Positions 8,331 to 16,566 of a DNA stretch of 56,033 nucleotides are shown in pieces. Every line of letters begins with the position of its first letter. The stretch's first letter is position 1. Under the pieces are notes generated by a model that was not told where the DNA came from, made no database searches, and saw nothing but the letters and a program-made list of their open reading frames with translations. Position numbers and translations under genes: made by a program. Source of the DNA: Nitrospira sp. (GTDB lineage Bacteria; Nitrospirota; Nitrospiria; Nitrospirales; Nitrospiraceae); assembly GCA_030444405.1 (NCBI GenBank), contig JARFPM010000028.1, forward strand, positions 1 to 56,033. Direction: 5' to 3'.

Positions 8331-8665
8331 AGACCTGCCTCCCTTCTCCATCTCAGCAGTTCAGCATGACGGCTTCTGCCGAGGTCCAGATCTGCCTTCG
8401 CCGTTTTTTGTGACCGCTTCTCAAACACATGGAGGACATACAAGGCTTCTGCGAACTTGGCTACATAGAAGATTCGATACGTGCCGCTCTCCTCTCGGAC
8501 CCGAAGTTCCTGAACACCGAGCCCCACGGTCGGCATCGGCTTCCAATCATCCGGTTCTTTTCCCTGTTGAATTTTGAACAGCTGAAAGCCAGCGGTTTCC
8601 TGCACTGGCTCTGGAAGCTCGCGCAGATCCTCCCGAGCCGTTCCTACAAAATGAACAGGCTTCAT
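8327..8665 (-). CDS. RelE/HigB-like (Gp49 family) toxin
   Basis: 112 residues: VGTAREDLRELPEPVQETAG, a KPMPTVGLGVQELRV strand pair and the family-typical YRIFYVAKFAEALYVLHVFEKRSQKT block, with basic residues that in relatives cut ribosome-bound mRNA. It is first in the operon, translationally coupled to its antitoxin by ATGA. A functional pair is likely because both reading frames are intact. Confidence 0.88.
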   Translation of the reverse strand: MKPVHFVGTAREDLRELPEPVQETAGFQLFKIQQGKEPDDWKPMPTVGLGVQELRVREESGTYRIFYVAKFAEALYVLHVFEKRSQKTAKADLDLGRSRHAELLRWRREAGL

Positions 8666-9272
8666 GACCCTTTAAGACTATGCCATAACTGGCATATTTG
8701 CAACAGACCATGCGGGTTGATCTGATGTCCCCGAGCGCTGTGCTAATTTTGTGCTAGAAGTTGTTCAATTCCATGAGAACCTCTGAAATCAGTAGAGCTG
8801 CTGGAATGTTCCTAAACCTCGGTATTCAAATAAGAAACGGGGAAACCATTTGAAACACCGAGCCTTTTTAAAAACGTCTTGCTCACATTCGTAAACCGCA
8901 GGTCGCCCGTTCAATCCGGGTCGCCGGCTCCATCCGTTCAACAAATTAGAGAAGCCTCGCCAGATCGAACCGCTGCATGTGCCAAACGACCGTCCTGTCC
9001 AGGCCAGGGCAACGAGTTACACCACTGAGTCGGCGGACAAGGACGTGTCCACTGCGAATCCAACGCACAATGTCCAAATCACACAGACTCCATAGGTCAG
9101 GATGATCCTTTTGCAATTCGAATGTGGTGTGACGTTGAGGAGACCTTTAGCGGCACCACGGGTCGGATAGTGGTGGGACTGCAACTTGACGCTCGGGTGA
9201 AGCCACACCTCAGGCTTTGGGCTCGGACGCCTGCCGATGTTTCAGGCGGACAAATGCTGAATTATCAAGAAC
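8666..9272. other. intergenic containing the second tRNA-end repeat
   Basis: No gene is supported. The stretch holds the exact tRNA-Thr 3' copy at 8888-8935 and otherwise unremarkable sequence. It probably marks the right boundary of an island. Confidence 0.5.
8888..8935 (+). repeat. tRNA 3'-half direct repeat, copy 2 (att-like)
   Basis: Identical over 48 bases to 3823-3870, including the T arm, acceptor 3' strand and CCA. There is no 5' half, so this is not a tRNA gene. It is the expected far-end scar of an element of about 5.07 kb integrated in the tRNA-Thr. Confidence 0.85.
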
Positions 9273-9797
9273 TCAGTGGCGCCTTGTGTCCGGCTGCGCC
9301 ACTTTTGCCAGAATGGGATGTTTGCCCATGGCTTCCTCAATGGCGTGGAGGACCATCAGCGGACTGGCGTCATCTGGCGATACGAGTGACGTGTAGCGGT
9401 CTTGGACCATGGAGAAGAACACCGGCTGATCTTCCGGTGCGATGCCAAGCAGGGTAGCGAGTGAGGTCAGATGCTCGCCTTGCCCCTGTGCCATTTCCTG
9501 TTTCAGGCTGTCAAATGTCCTTGCCGCCAAGTCGATACGCTTGTTCTTCATGATCACGCCATCATTTGTGCATCCTGAGGTTCCAAATGAAATGCCGAAT
9601 GTCTGGCTTCCAAAGGTCCCGTTCGTCGTCGCCATGAAGACTTGCGGCGCAATCTGCTTCTGTCCTCCGTAGTCAGACCAGGCGAGCTTTCCCAGTCCAC
9701 ATCCAGGCCCTTGGTCTGAATTTCCCAGCGCGGCCGCGATGCCGGTTTGGATTACTCCCGCGCACACAGTGAGGCACACAATGATCAATGCTCTCAT
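9273..9797 (-). CDS. exported DUF3015 family protein
   Basis: 174 residues with a Sec signal peptide (MRALIIVCLTVCAGVI to about residue 22) and a GGGAGG site before the ATG. The mature part has the pattern of the DUF3015 family: paired Cys in GPGCGLGKLAW and FGTSGCTNDG, and a VFMATTNGTFGSQTFGI strand. It is a periplasmic or outer-envelope protein of unknown function. It stands alone, outside the first tRNA-bounded segment. Confidence 0.75.
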   Translation of the reverse strand: MRALIIVCLTVCAGVIQTGIAAALGNSDQGPGCGLGKLAWSDYGGQKQIAPQVFMATTNGTFGSQTFGISFGTSGCTNDGVIMKNKRIDLAARTFDSLKQEMAQGQGEHLTSLATLLGIAPEDQPVFFSMVQDRYTSLVSPDDASPLMVLHAIEEAMGKHPILAKVAQPDTRRH

Positions 9798-10264
9798 ACA
9801 TCCCTCCCATCTCTGTCCTCACATAGAGGCATGATTAGCAGAACATGAACGCTCTCATGGTTTATCGTCCGGCTGAATAATATCGCCAGACCGCACATCT
9901 TCAAAGCTTTTCCTTAGAATTGGTGGCGAGCATAGCATCGACGATAGTGGTGCCGATCGGTATCTGTTTCCGTCACTACTCAGAAAGCACTTCCCGAAGC
10001 TCTCAAGTGCATGATTCGGCTACCGGACAAATGGGCCAAACGTTGGACCATCAACTGTAGCCACACCGTCTTCTTTCAGGCCTGCGGTCGAACGGCGAGT
10101 CGGGTTGCGAAGTATTTGTGAACTTAGTTGGCTTGGAACGGTCGTCCAGCACTCCCATGGCCATCATGACTGAATTGGCCCGGGAGCCTCTCAACAACGG
10201 GGGTCGGGCATTGAGCGCTACCGACTTTCTGGCAAGGCGGAATCAGTTTTTTCTTCCAGTTAGC
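9798..10264. other. intergenic, nothing supported
   Basis: No frame has both a ribosome binding site and protein-like composition. It may be the remains of a second integrated segment ending at the degenerate tRNA scar at 10265. Confidence 0.4.
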
Positions 10265-10310
10265 TTTCGTGAACCGCGCGTCGGCCGTTCGATTCGGGTC
10301 GCAGGCTCCA
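10265..10310 (+). repeat. degenerate tRNA-Thr 3' scar, copy 3
   Basis: 46 bases from TTTCGTGAACC to GGCTCCA align without gaps to 3822-3867 with about seven mismatches. The stem pairing is broken, so it is a decayed copy. It may be the scar of an older integration at the same tRNA. Confidence 0.55.
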
Positions 10311-10653
10311 AATCGCTTTCGTCCGTCCCGCCGACTCTTCATCGTCGTATCGTCATTGACGTCGACGGATAAACACCTTCCGTGAATTTGAGTGAAAGTG
10401 AATCTCGCTTGCGCGTGCCGAGCGTCCTTTATCGCGCTATCGAAGCTAATGCACGCGGATAGAACCCTCCAGTAGACTTTCTCGCTCGTCCCGACCGCGG
10501 ACTAATTTTCGAAGTGCCGTGCTGACAGCGAACGGATGCACACCGTTGGTAGTCGGAAGTATTTCCTGTGTGCTGCTTACGACGCGCAGTTTGTTCGACT
10601 ATTTGGATCGATGAGGCGAATGGCCGATGGACAGACGCAACCGGTAGTGCGTA

Positions 10654-10842
10654 TCAATAGAGCGGAGCTTGCGGGCCCCATCGCAACCCTGCAAGGTCAG
10701 GGTCTTCGCCCTCTTGCGTCGGCCGGTTGAGCTTGGAGGCCTTTCGTTGTTCACGGCGCTCTTCCTTGTCACGTTGCTTCTGCCGACGTGCTTTCTCACG
10801 GTCCCGCTTAGCGGCTGTGGTTTTGCCTGGTCCTCCGATGAT
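10654..10842 (-). CDS. small highly charged protein, apparent ATC start
   Basis: 62 residues: GPGKTTAAKRDREKARRQ, then Lys/Arg/Glu/Gln-rich helix, then PTQEGEDPDLAGL and a QAPLY end. The composition and the acidic tail look like a real small protein. No ATG, GTG or TTG exists in frame. The open frame begins with two ATC codons placed right after AAAGGAGG, so either ATC is used or the original ATG has mutated. It lies downstream of the 10883-11149 gene on the same strand. Its function is unknown. Confidence 0.45.
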   Translation of the reverse strand: MIGGPGKTTAAKRDREKARRQKQRDKEERREQRKASKLNRPTQEGEDPDLAGLRWGPQAPLY

Positions 10843-10882
10843 GTCCTCCTTTCAGGTGCAACGTGTCTGTGGACAACACCTA

Positions 10883-11149
10883 CTATTCGGTGGCGCCACG
10901 TCTTCTGGTTGATACGGACACTTTGGAACGCGGCTTGGCGCGTCCGTCCTGCTGACGAGAGCGGGAGAGTGTATCGGGACTCAACCCCTGACTTGCTGCT
11001 GAAGTGATCTGGCGGCGAATATCTTCTATCGACATCGTCGACGGCGTCCGTTCCGGGTCCTGCAGTCCGAGTAGATCCCAGCGGACCTTCGTTCTACGAA
11101 TGGCCCGTTTTCGTCGGTGCGAGGCTTTGGTTCCCCATGATGTACTCAT
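10883..11149 (-). CDS. small basic hypothetical protein
   Basis: 88 residues, starting after GGAGAAGCG. It is strongly basic at both ends (SHRRKRAIRRTKVRWDLL; a Lys/Arg tail) with a helical centre SIEDIRRQITSAASQGLSPDTL. The composition suggests nucleic-acid contact, but no family is recognised. The neighbours on the same strand are also small, and the three may form a unit. Confidence 0.5.
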   Translation of the reverse strand: MSTSWGTKASHRRKRAIRRTKVRWDLLGLQDPERTPSTMSIEDIRRQITSAASQGLSPDTLSRSRQQDGRAKPRSKVSVSTRRRGATE

Positions 11150-11212
11150 CGCTTCTCCGATTCAAAGGTTTCGATTTATCCATCCGCGGCAGAATCTGCC
11201 TTCAAACGACCT

Positions 11213-11584
11213 CTACTCGCTAGGAGATGTCGGCCTCTTGCTGCCAGTCGTCACGAATCGATCTTCTGGAAATACCGCCCGTAGTCGGTCGGTGACGTTC
11301 CGACGATAGAGCTCAGATTCTCTACCAACCAGAACCAAATTCTTGTTGTCGAGCAGGATGTTGAGGTGATCCTCCGAGACGAGCAACCGTGTACTGTCGC
11401 CCACGTTCACACGATATTGGGTTTTTCCGTCGGGGTTACGCTCAGAGCCCGACACGATCTCGGTCAAGCCGTCAATGATCCCATCATAGGCCTCCGAGCG
11501 ATGACGCACTCTCGTGCCGTCCGGGATGCGGACCCAACGCTCAACGGGTGTCGGTCGATTCGTTTTGGTGGTGCTCATGGACAT
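11213..11584 (-). CDS. hypothetical protein with SH3-like core
   Basis: About 123 residues from the ATG at 11584 (a second ATG follows two codons later). The core RIPDGTRVRHRSEAYDGIIDG, then TQYRVNVGD and a LLVSEDHLNILLDN strand reads like a small KOW/SH3-type beta barrel, a common shape in minor DNA- or RNA-associated proteins. The open frame extends 21 codons further upstream, but without a better start. Its function is unknown. Confidence 0.5.
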   Translation of the reverse strand: MSMSTTKTNRPTPVERWVRIPDGTRVRHRSEAYDGIIDGLTEIVSGSERNPDGKTQYRVNVGDSTRLLVSEDHLNILLDNKNLVLVGRESELYRRNVTDRLRAVFPEDRFVTTGSKRPTSPSE

Positions 11585-12139
11585 TTGCTCCGAGTGTGGG
11601 TGCTCATCTGTTTGTCCTCCTTGATTCAAGGGCACAGGGCTGATCACTATAAGGCCTGTCCAGCCTGCACCGGTCTCTATTGCCTGACATGGGGGTCGAG
11701 GACCATAGGGGTGTCAATGTCGGGGGCCTCCGTCGTGTACGCTGATGCCTGGGACACAAGGGCCGTTGTCCGACAAACTCACCGCAGACTGATCAATATA
11801 ATCGCGCAGGAACGTAACGGGGAGGGAAGAGCGCGAGGATCAGAATTTGTACACCCATACTCTACCATATGACGATCTAGATTGCGAATACCCCCGCCAG
11901 TGTCTCGTGGCTGAACCTTGTTCGGATGCTGGTTCGCTGTGCTGACCGAGAAACAACTGCGCCGCCGCCATCAAGGTCCATAGTGCAGCGATCAATGAGC
12001 AGCCTAAGCCGGTGGTTCGGGCCAAGCCCGCCGGCGAGATTCTAACCAGCGTGGTGTGCCTTTGTCCGCGTATAGCTGATTCGGGCCCCTATCAGGTGGC
12101 TCGCGTGAGCGCGTTCTCTCATCGCCATAAGACGATAGG
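11585..12139. other. intergenic, nothing supported
   Basis: Several short frames exist on both strands but none has a family-like sequence together with a ribosome binding site. Confidence 0.4.
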
Positions 12140-12436
12140 TCACGAGCACTCTGACGATTGCGGCCCATGCCAGATCAAGTACGGCGGTTTCTTCATAAAC
12201 TCGGCTGCGCTTGGGTAGAGCCGGAGGGTGTAACTATAGGCCTGTTCTTGGGCCGTCAAGCAGGTGCGTGCCGAGAGGAAGTGGCTGGCAATATTGCGGA
12301 AGGCCGTGCGATCCCCTTCCTCTAGGACATTATAGACTGAGCAGGAGAAGTCACCTTCCTTTGAACATTCCGTGCTGATAGCCAAATACGATCCATCAGA
12401 AAATGTCATCAGCGGTTGTAGATTCAGACGGCTCAT
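12140..12436 (-). CDS. small hypothetical protein
   Basis: 98 residues from the ATG at 12436, chosen because GGAAGGAGTTCC precedes it; the open frame reaches further up without a ribosome binding site. Features: LMTFSDGSYLAISTECSKEG (beta hairpin), a VLEEGDRTAFRNIASHFL helix, and three Cys residues. No family recognised. Confidence 0.45.
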   Translation of the reverse strand: MSRLNLQPLMTFSDGSYLAISTECSKEGDFSCSVYNVLEEGDRTAFRNIASHFLSARTCLTAQEQAYSYTLRLYPSAAEFMKKPPYLIWHGPQSSECS

Positions 12437-12811
12437 CGGAACTCCTTCCGTTTCACAGCAAGGACAGGGAGTACTGGGATCCAGGCGTATAGACCTGCGC
12501 CGCTTGGGAATTATCGCGAAAGCGTGGCTGGTCGTACGCATAAGACCGCAACCGTCGCCACCAACCAGCTAGCGGACAGGTAACGGTATTCCTAAACCAG
12601 GGTATCGTTCGCGCGAATGCAGTCTGAGGAGGGAGGCGCGAAGGATGGGATGCCTGCCCATCAAGAATACCATATCGAGAACCATGATAGCGAATAGGTA
12701 AACAATCCGCGTCCCTCGAGAGGGAAATAACGCTGGCGTGAAGCGGACAGGGAATGCCTCAGGGAAGGAAATTCTTAGAGGTCTATGAATACTGGCCAAA
12801 GATAAGATTAG

Positions 12812-12846
12812 CTGCCAGAGCCGTCATAAGGCGGCGGCTCTGGCAG
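12812..12846 (-). terminator. strong hairpin, probable terminator of the 41-residue peptide gene
   Basis: A perfect 12-bp stem, CTGCCAGAGCCG paired with CGGCTCTGGCAG, with an 11-base loop. It lies about 65 bp beyond the stop of the minus-strand gene at 12910-13035. The minus-strand continuation (CTAATCTTATCTTTGG) is only moderately T-rich, so the terminator function is probable, not certain. Confidence 0.5.
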
Positions 12847-12909
12847 AAGCCTTTACTGATGAGCGCTGACGGATCCTGCTTCAGTGCTGTCATCAGCCAT
12901 TGTAGTGGA

Positions 12910-13035
12910 TCAGCCCATGAAACCGCCGACCATAACTGCAAAGACAACAATCCCGATGAAAAACGCTGCATACAACCACGCCCAGCTAGGCTCAGACTTT
13001 AACTCGTCCTTTATGTCCTTGATGTGCACACTCAT
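12910..13035 (-). CDS. 41-residue single-pass membrane peptide
   Basis: The ATG at 13035 follows AAGGAGGTGAACGGTG, an ideal ribosome binding site. The product starts with a charged amphipathic stretch (MSVHIKDIKDELKSEPSWAW) and continues with an uninterrupted hydrophobic segment (LYAAFFIGIVVFAVMVGGF) to the end. This is the design of small membrane-modulating or stress peptides. It stands alone with its own hairpin downstream. Its function is unknown, but the coding call is well supported by the start signal and composition. Confidence 0.7.
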   Translation of the reverse strand: MSVHIKDIKDELKSEPSWAWLYAAFFIGIVVFAVMVGGFMG

Positions 13036-13215
13036 CACCGTTCACCTCCTTGCTTGAAACGAGACGTTGTTCGACTCAGGGTGTTTGGACCGTCCTCTGT
13101 ATTCGTCCGGATTCTAAAATGCGAACAGCTCCTCCGCTATCGCCCGGAAGGTGGAATTACGGCCTCCATCGATCGGGTGAGATCCAAAATGCACGAAAGG
13201 AGCAGGAGTGGGGCA

Positions 13216-13932
13216 CTACGCGCGCAGGTAGGTGAGAATGGCTTCCACACGCCCATCGACGGACAGTTTCTGATAGATGTGATGCAGGTGCGTTTTGACG
13301 GTATCGACCGAGACACAGAGTTGATCGGCAATTTCCTTGTTGCTCCGGCCGGCTGCTGCGCACGCCAGTATTTCTCGTTCTCGATCAGTCAAGCTGATGA
13401 GGAGGGTGGTGTGTTCGTCTCGTGTCTGACTCACTGCGCCAGGAACCGTGCGCGCGACATATTCCGGCATAATCGGGGATAGAACATGTTCGCCACGAGC
13501 GGTCGACCGGATGATGCGGAGGAAATCTGTCTGATCGGTGTCCTTTAAGACGCAGCCGAACGCACCGGCCTGCAGGGCGGTGACAATCCGGCTGTCTTCA
13601 TCATACCGGGCCAACAGTAATACTCGTGCGTTGGGTATCTGTTGATGGATGAGTTTGATGATCGATTCCAGGTCAAGATTAGGCATATCGACGTCGAGGA
13701 GCACAATATCGGGTTTATGTTCGATCGCCAGTCGGTAGGCGTCTCGCCCATCTGTCGCCTCGACAACAGCGGTGACATCCCGTTCCTGCTCCAAGAGCAG
13801 CCGGAGACTTTGCCTGAATAGTCGTTGCGCCTCCACAATCAGGACTCGAATGGCCCCGCGGTTTGCGCCACGATTGATTTGATTGGTTGGATGTCCCTGC
13901 TGGCGGTTGGACGTAAAAATCCCTCCTCTCAT
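13216..13932 (-). CDS. NarL/LuxR-type response regulator
   Basis: 238 residues: an N-terminal extension of ~28, a receiver domain (about 29-145) and a C-terminal LuxR HTH (SLTDREREILACAAAGRSNK, then IADQLCVSVDTVKTHLHHIY). The phospho-acceptor Asp80 in IVLLDVDMP and the Lys in GCVLKD are present. The acidic pair that binds Mg is changed to Glu34-Ala35 and the usual Ser/Thr before the fourth strand loop is Ala. Phosphorylation may be weak or absent. No sensor kinase is adjacent, so the signal is unknown. Confidence 0.85.
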   Translation of the reverse strand: MRGGIFTSNRQQGHPTNQINRGANRGAIRVLIVEAQRLFRQSLRLLLEQERDVTAVVEATDGRDAYRLAIEHKPDIVLLDVDMPNLDLESIIKLIHQQIPNARVLLLARYDEDSRIVTALQAGAFGCVLKDTDQTDFLRIIRSTARGEHVLSPIMPEYVARTVPGAVSQTRDEHTTLLISLTDREREILACAAAGRSNKEIADQLCVSVDTVKTHLHHIYQKLSVDGRVEAILTYLRA

Positions 13933-14016
13933 ATCAATACCCCTTGGCGGTGCCCGAGGCCATGTCTCTCAAGCTTGTGGCGTGGCTGGGTACCGGTACA
14001 ATCATTTGTTCGTGCG

Positions 14017-14967
14017 CTATGCGGCCATACGAAACGCCCAGCGTTCCGCATCGCGTCTCATCTGGGCGAGAGCCCTTGTCTCCCTGTGCTGCGCTGCCAT
14101 GGAAAGGCCTCCCAAAAATACGGTGACCAGCATCAGACCGGCAGCAATCAAGTAGCCCATCGGAATCTCCGGCCATGATGCCGGCCCTGTAGCGGCAACG
14201 GCGATGGCTTGAGAGGTCGCTGGGATAGTCCGCTGCACGGTGGCCTCTGTCGAGGTCGTATGGCGTACCGAGGCAAATATCAAGCTCGCCAGCTGCTCTT
14301 GTTGGACCGCGCGTCCTTGTTCGGACCTCATTTGTACCTGAACCACTTGAACGAGCGCCGTCCCAAGTCGCTCTTGGATTGCCCTTGCCTGCAGCCAGTC
14401 CTGCTGGGCAGCCTCGATGATGCGGCGTCCAAGCGTGGCTTGCCAGGTCGAGGCGAATTCGTCATGCAGGCGCTGCCCTTGGGCTTCGACCGCGCCGATC
14501 AGCTTCATATTGTAGATTGTGCCATACTGATCAGCCGACAACAGGCCGTTCCGAATGCCGCGCTTTGTGAAGTTCACGATGGCGCGTCCCTTGATACCCT
14601 CCACCCTCGCCATGTGATTGACTGGCACGGTCTGAGCGTTGCGCATCACGGATCCCAAAGCACTGCCCGAGCCAGACACAAACTCGTGGAACGCGAGCGT
14701 CGCACGGTTCCACTCGGAAACCGATTGAGTCAGGTCTTGATTGGCTCGACGCTCGAAGACCGCTTGGTCGAGGAGGGCTTGCCCGAAGGTCGGCTGGAGC
14801 GCACTCATGCCGATATCACTGGTTGCTGGTGGTTCCGACGCAAGAGGCTGTGGCTGGACGACTTGATAGGTGCCATTAGCTGCGGCGAATACCAACAGCG
14901 CTCCAAACAGAATGGCACAGAGTCCGACACCCACGATAACATCGATGGTGTTGTAACGGTAGGACAT
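14017..14967 (-). CDS. membrane protein with long periplasmic domain, DUF3365-like character uncertain
   Basis: 316 residues from the ATG at 14967, preceded by CAAGGAGGTAGTT. One transmembrane helix near residues 9-30 (VIVGVGLCAILFGALLVFAA), a long soluble helical region, and a second helix near the C-terminus (MGYLIAAGLMLVTVFLGGL) followed by a short basic tail. This topology resembles a sensor input module without an output domain. It lies just upstream, in transcription order, of the response regulator (84 bp), which may or may not be meaningful. No family assigned. Confidence 0.6.
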   Translation of the reverse strand: MSYRYNTIDVIVGVGLCAILFGALLVFAAANGTYQVVQPQPLASEPPATSDIGMSALQPTFGQALLDQAVFERRANQDLTQSVSEWNRATLAFHEFVSGSGSALGSVMRNAQTVPVNHMARVEGIKGRAIVNFTKRGIRNGLLSADQYGTIYNMKLIGAVEAQGQRLHDEFASTWQATLGRRIIEAAQQDWLQARAIQERLGTALVQVVQVQMRSEQGRAVQQEQLASLIFASVRHTTSTEATVQRTIPATSQAIAVAATGPASWPEIPMGYLIAAGLMLVTVFLGGLSMAAQHRETRALAQMRRDAERWAFRMAA

Positions 14968-15485
14968 AACTACCTCCTTGCCAGATCGGACAATCGCAGG
15001 TGTGCGATGTGTCACATCGGAATAGGGGCATCCGGCTTATACGCTCGATGACGGCACGTGAAGGGAATGTCGCGAGATGATTGGTGAGGGACGAACTGGA
15101 GAAGAGGCCACACGTGCCATCTCCGCTCAGTTGGATCTCACTTCCAGGGAAGGCCATGATCACCACCTCCGAAACGAAGGCGGTTGGGAGTCCGCAAATC
15201 ACTCTACGCCCTGACGAGAGCCCGGTCAAGGGCATGTGCTTCCCGTCCTTGCCTCCGTTGACAGAGGCTTAGTCAGCCTTCTAAAATAATGGAATGACGT
15301 ATTAAGCCACGCTGACTATCCCATCGCTCGCGCGTTCTCTTGCCCTCCCGTTCTTGCGCGTCTGATTCCCTAGTCTTCGCCGCTTCTATGCCTGAGTTTC
15401 CACGGTTGTCTCTCTGCCGAGAACGCCATAGGCGTCTTACCGTCGAGAGGAGTGGAGACCTCATCCTCTCACCAAGGAGTCCATT
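14968..15485. other. leader / intergenic region
   Basis: A minus-strand frame starting at 15157 has GGAGGTG in front of an ATG (MAFPGSEIQLSGDGTCG), but it runs over the start of the next gene in another frame and shows no family pattern. It could be a short leader peptide. Nothing else is supported. Confidence 0.35.
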
Positions 15486-15728
15486 ATGAATAAGGAACAA
15501 TTCGGGCAATTCTGGGAGCAACTCAAAACGCCGCTCAAGGCCAAGTGGGTGAGAATCACGGAGGAGGACCTCCTTGAGATTAAGGGAGATCTGGACACGT
15601 TCGGCACAGTGCTCCAGAAGCGGTATGGCGAGATCCAGAAAGAGGAGGTGGCGACATGGGCCAACCGTCGCTACTCCCATTGGACGGGGAACTACATCGG
15701 ATATAAAGATGCAGCCCCGGCGGTGTAG
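15486..15728 (+). CDS. CsbD-like stress protein
   Basis: 80 residues, start after CAAGGAGTCCATT. It follows the CsbD pattern: an amphipathic helix FWEQLKTPLKAKWVRIT, then DLLEIKGDLDTFGTVLQKRY and a GEIQKEEVATWAN tail, with no Cys. CsbD-like proteins are small, abundant and induced by general stress; their molecular role is unclear. It is followed 54 bp later by another small gene on the same strand. Confidence 0.75.
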   Translation: MNKEQFGQFWEQLKTPLKAKWVRITEEDLLEIKGDLDTFGTVLQKRYGEIQKEEVATWANRRYSHWTGNYIGYKDAAPAV

Positions 15729-15781
15729 GTGAGCAGTTATGCAGCGGCCGGACAATAGCCGCATTTACTGAGGGAGCGAAC

Positions 15782-16126
15782 ATGAAGCGAATCGTGATTA
15801 ATAGGAGTTATGACGAATTTTGCATCAGCCACAAGGCACTGATTCGGCTGCGTGAATTAGGCCAACCACAGGCGCTGACGGAGACGGATCGCGGAGCCTA
15901 TTGGCCGCAGGCAGCTGGGCCACGGGAACCGAGCCTGAATCAGTATGGGAAGCTCATCCCGCGGGATGATGAGAACTTGGTCCGTGTGGTGGAAGAACTT
16001 CGGGAAGCAGCCGATGGGCATGCTGCCAAGCTCAAAGTCGTATCCATCCCTGACGATGTGAACTGGGTGATTGCCAAGACCGAGGGTGGTGAGCAGGTGA
16101 GCGAAGCCCACCGTACGTGGGGATAA
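15782..16126 (+). CDS. small conserved hypothetical protein
   Basis: 114 residues. It has the layout of a small family I recognise from phages and bacterial chromosomes: MKRIVINRSYDEFCIS (with a helix ending RLRELG), a middle PRDDENLVRVVEELREAADG block, and the end KVVSIPDDVNWVIAKTEGG...HRTWG. Its function is unknown. A strong terminator follows at 16191. Confidence 0.65.
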   Translation: MKRIVINRSYDEFCISHKALIRLRELGQPQALTETDRGAYWPQAAGPREPSLNQYGKLIPRDDENLVRVVEELREAADGHAAKLKVVSIPDDVNWVIAKTEGGEQVSEAHRTWG

Positions 16127-16190
16127 GCGCAGGAGTCAGGTTCGACGCAAACGGCATTGCGAAGGTGAAATCGTTTGGCGGAGGGATCGA

Positions 16191-16218
16191 AGGGGCGCTT
16201 CGAGTGAAGCGCCCCTTT
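16191..16218 (+). terminator. rho-independent terminator, possibly two-way
   Basis: An 11-bp perfect stem, AGGGGCGCTTC with GAAGCGCCCCT, loop GAGT, followed by TT. It sits between the convergent genes at 15782 and 16246 and can serve both. Confidence 0.8.
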
Positions 16219-16245
16219 CGTATTCAGGCAGAATGTGTATCGCGG

Positions 16246-16566
16246 TTAATAGCGGTTGCGGTCGCGCCCACCACCGCCAAATCGTGAGCCACCGCCCCCA
16301 CCACCGCCGGAACGCGGCTCCATTGGCTTCGCCTCATTCACGGTCAACGACCGTCCATCCATCTGTGACCCGTTCAAGGCAGTGATCGCAGCCTTGGCTT
16401 CCTCGGCGGTCGACATTTCAACAAAGCCGAATCCACGTGACTGACCCGTGAATTTGTCCGCAATCACGCGGGCCGATTCGACCGTGCCGTGCTCCGCAAA
16501 CAGGCTGGTGAGTTGGGATTCGGTTGCTGAATAGGGCAATCCGCCGACATACAGTTTTGAACCCAT
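16246..16566 (-). CDS. single-RRM glycine-rich RNA-binding protein
   Basis: 106 residues from the ATG at 16566, behind GGAAGGAGGAACCCCC. One RNA recognition motif with RNP2 (LYVGGLPY) and RNP1 (SRGFGFVEM), followed by a Gly-rich arm with Arg-Gly repeats (GGGGSRFGGGGRDRNRY). It resembles the cold-inducible Rbp proteins of cyanobacteria and other bacteria. It likely binds single-stranded RNA. The same gene type occurs in other Nitrospira as far as I recall. Confidence 0.9.
   Translation of the reverse strand: MGSKLYVGGLPYSATESQLTSLFAEHGTVESARVIADKFTGQSRGFGFVEMSTAEEAKAAITALNGSQMDGRSLTVNEAKPMEPRSGGGGGGGSRFGGGGRDRNRY

Noticed and set aside
8882-8935. A second tRNA-Thr gene
   Set aside because: Only the 3' half is present; the D arm and 5' acceptor strand are missing.
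10265-10310. A third tRNA gene
   Set aside because: The stems are broken by mismatches and there is no 5' half.
14968-15157. Minus-strand frame with GGAGGTG before ATG (MAFPGSE)
   Set aside because: It runs into the next gene in another frame and has no recognisable pattern; at most a leader peptide.
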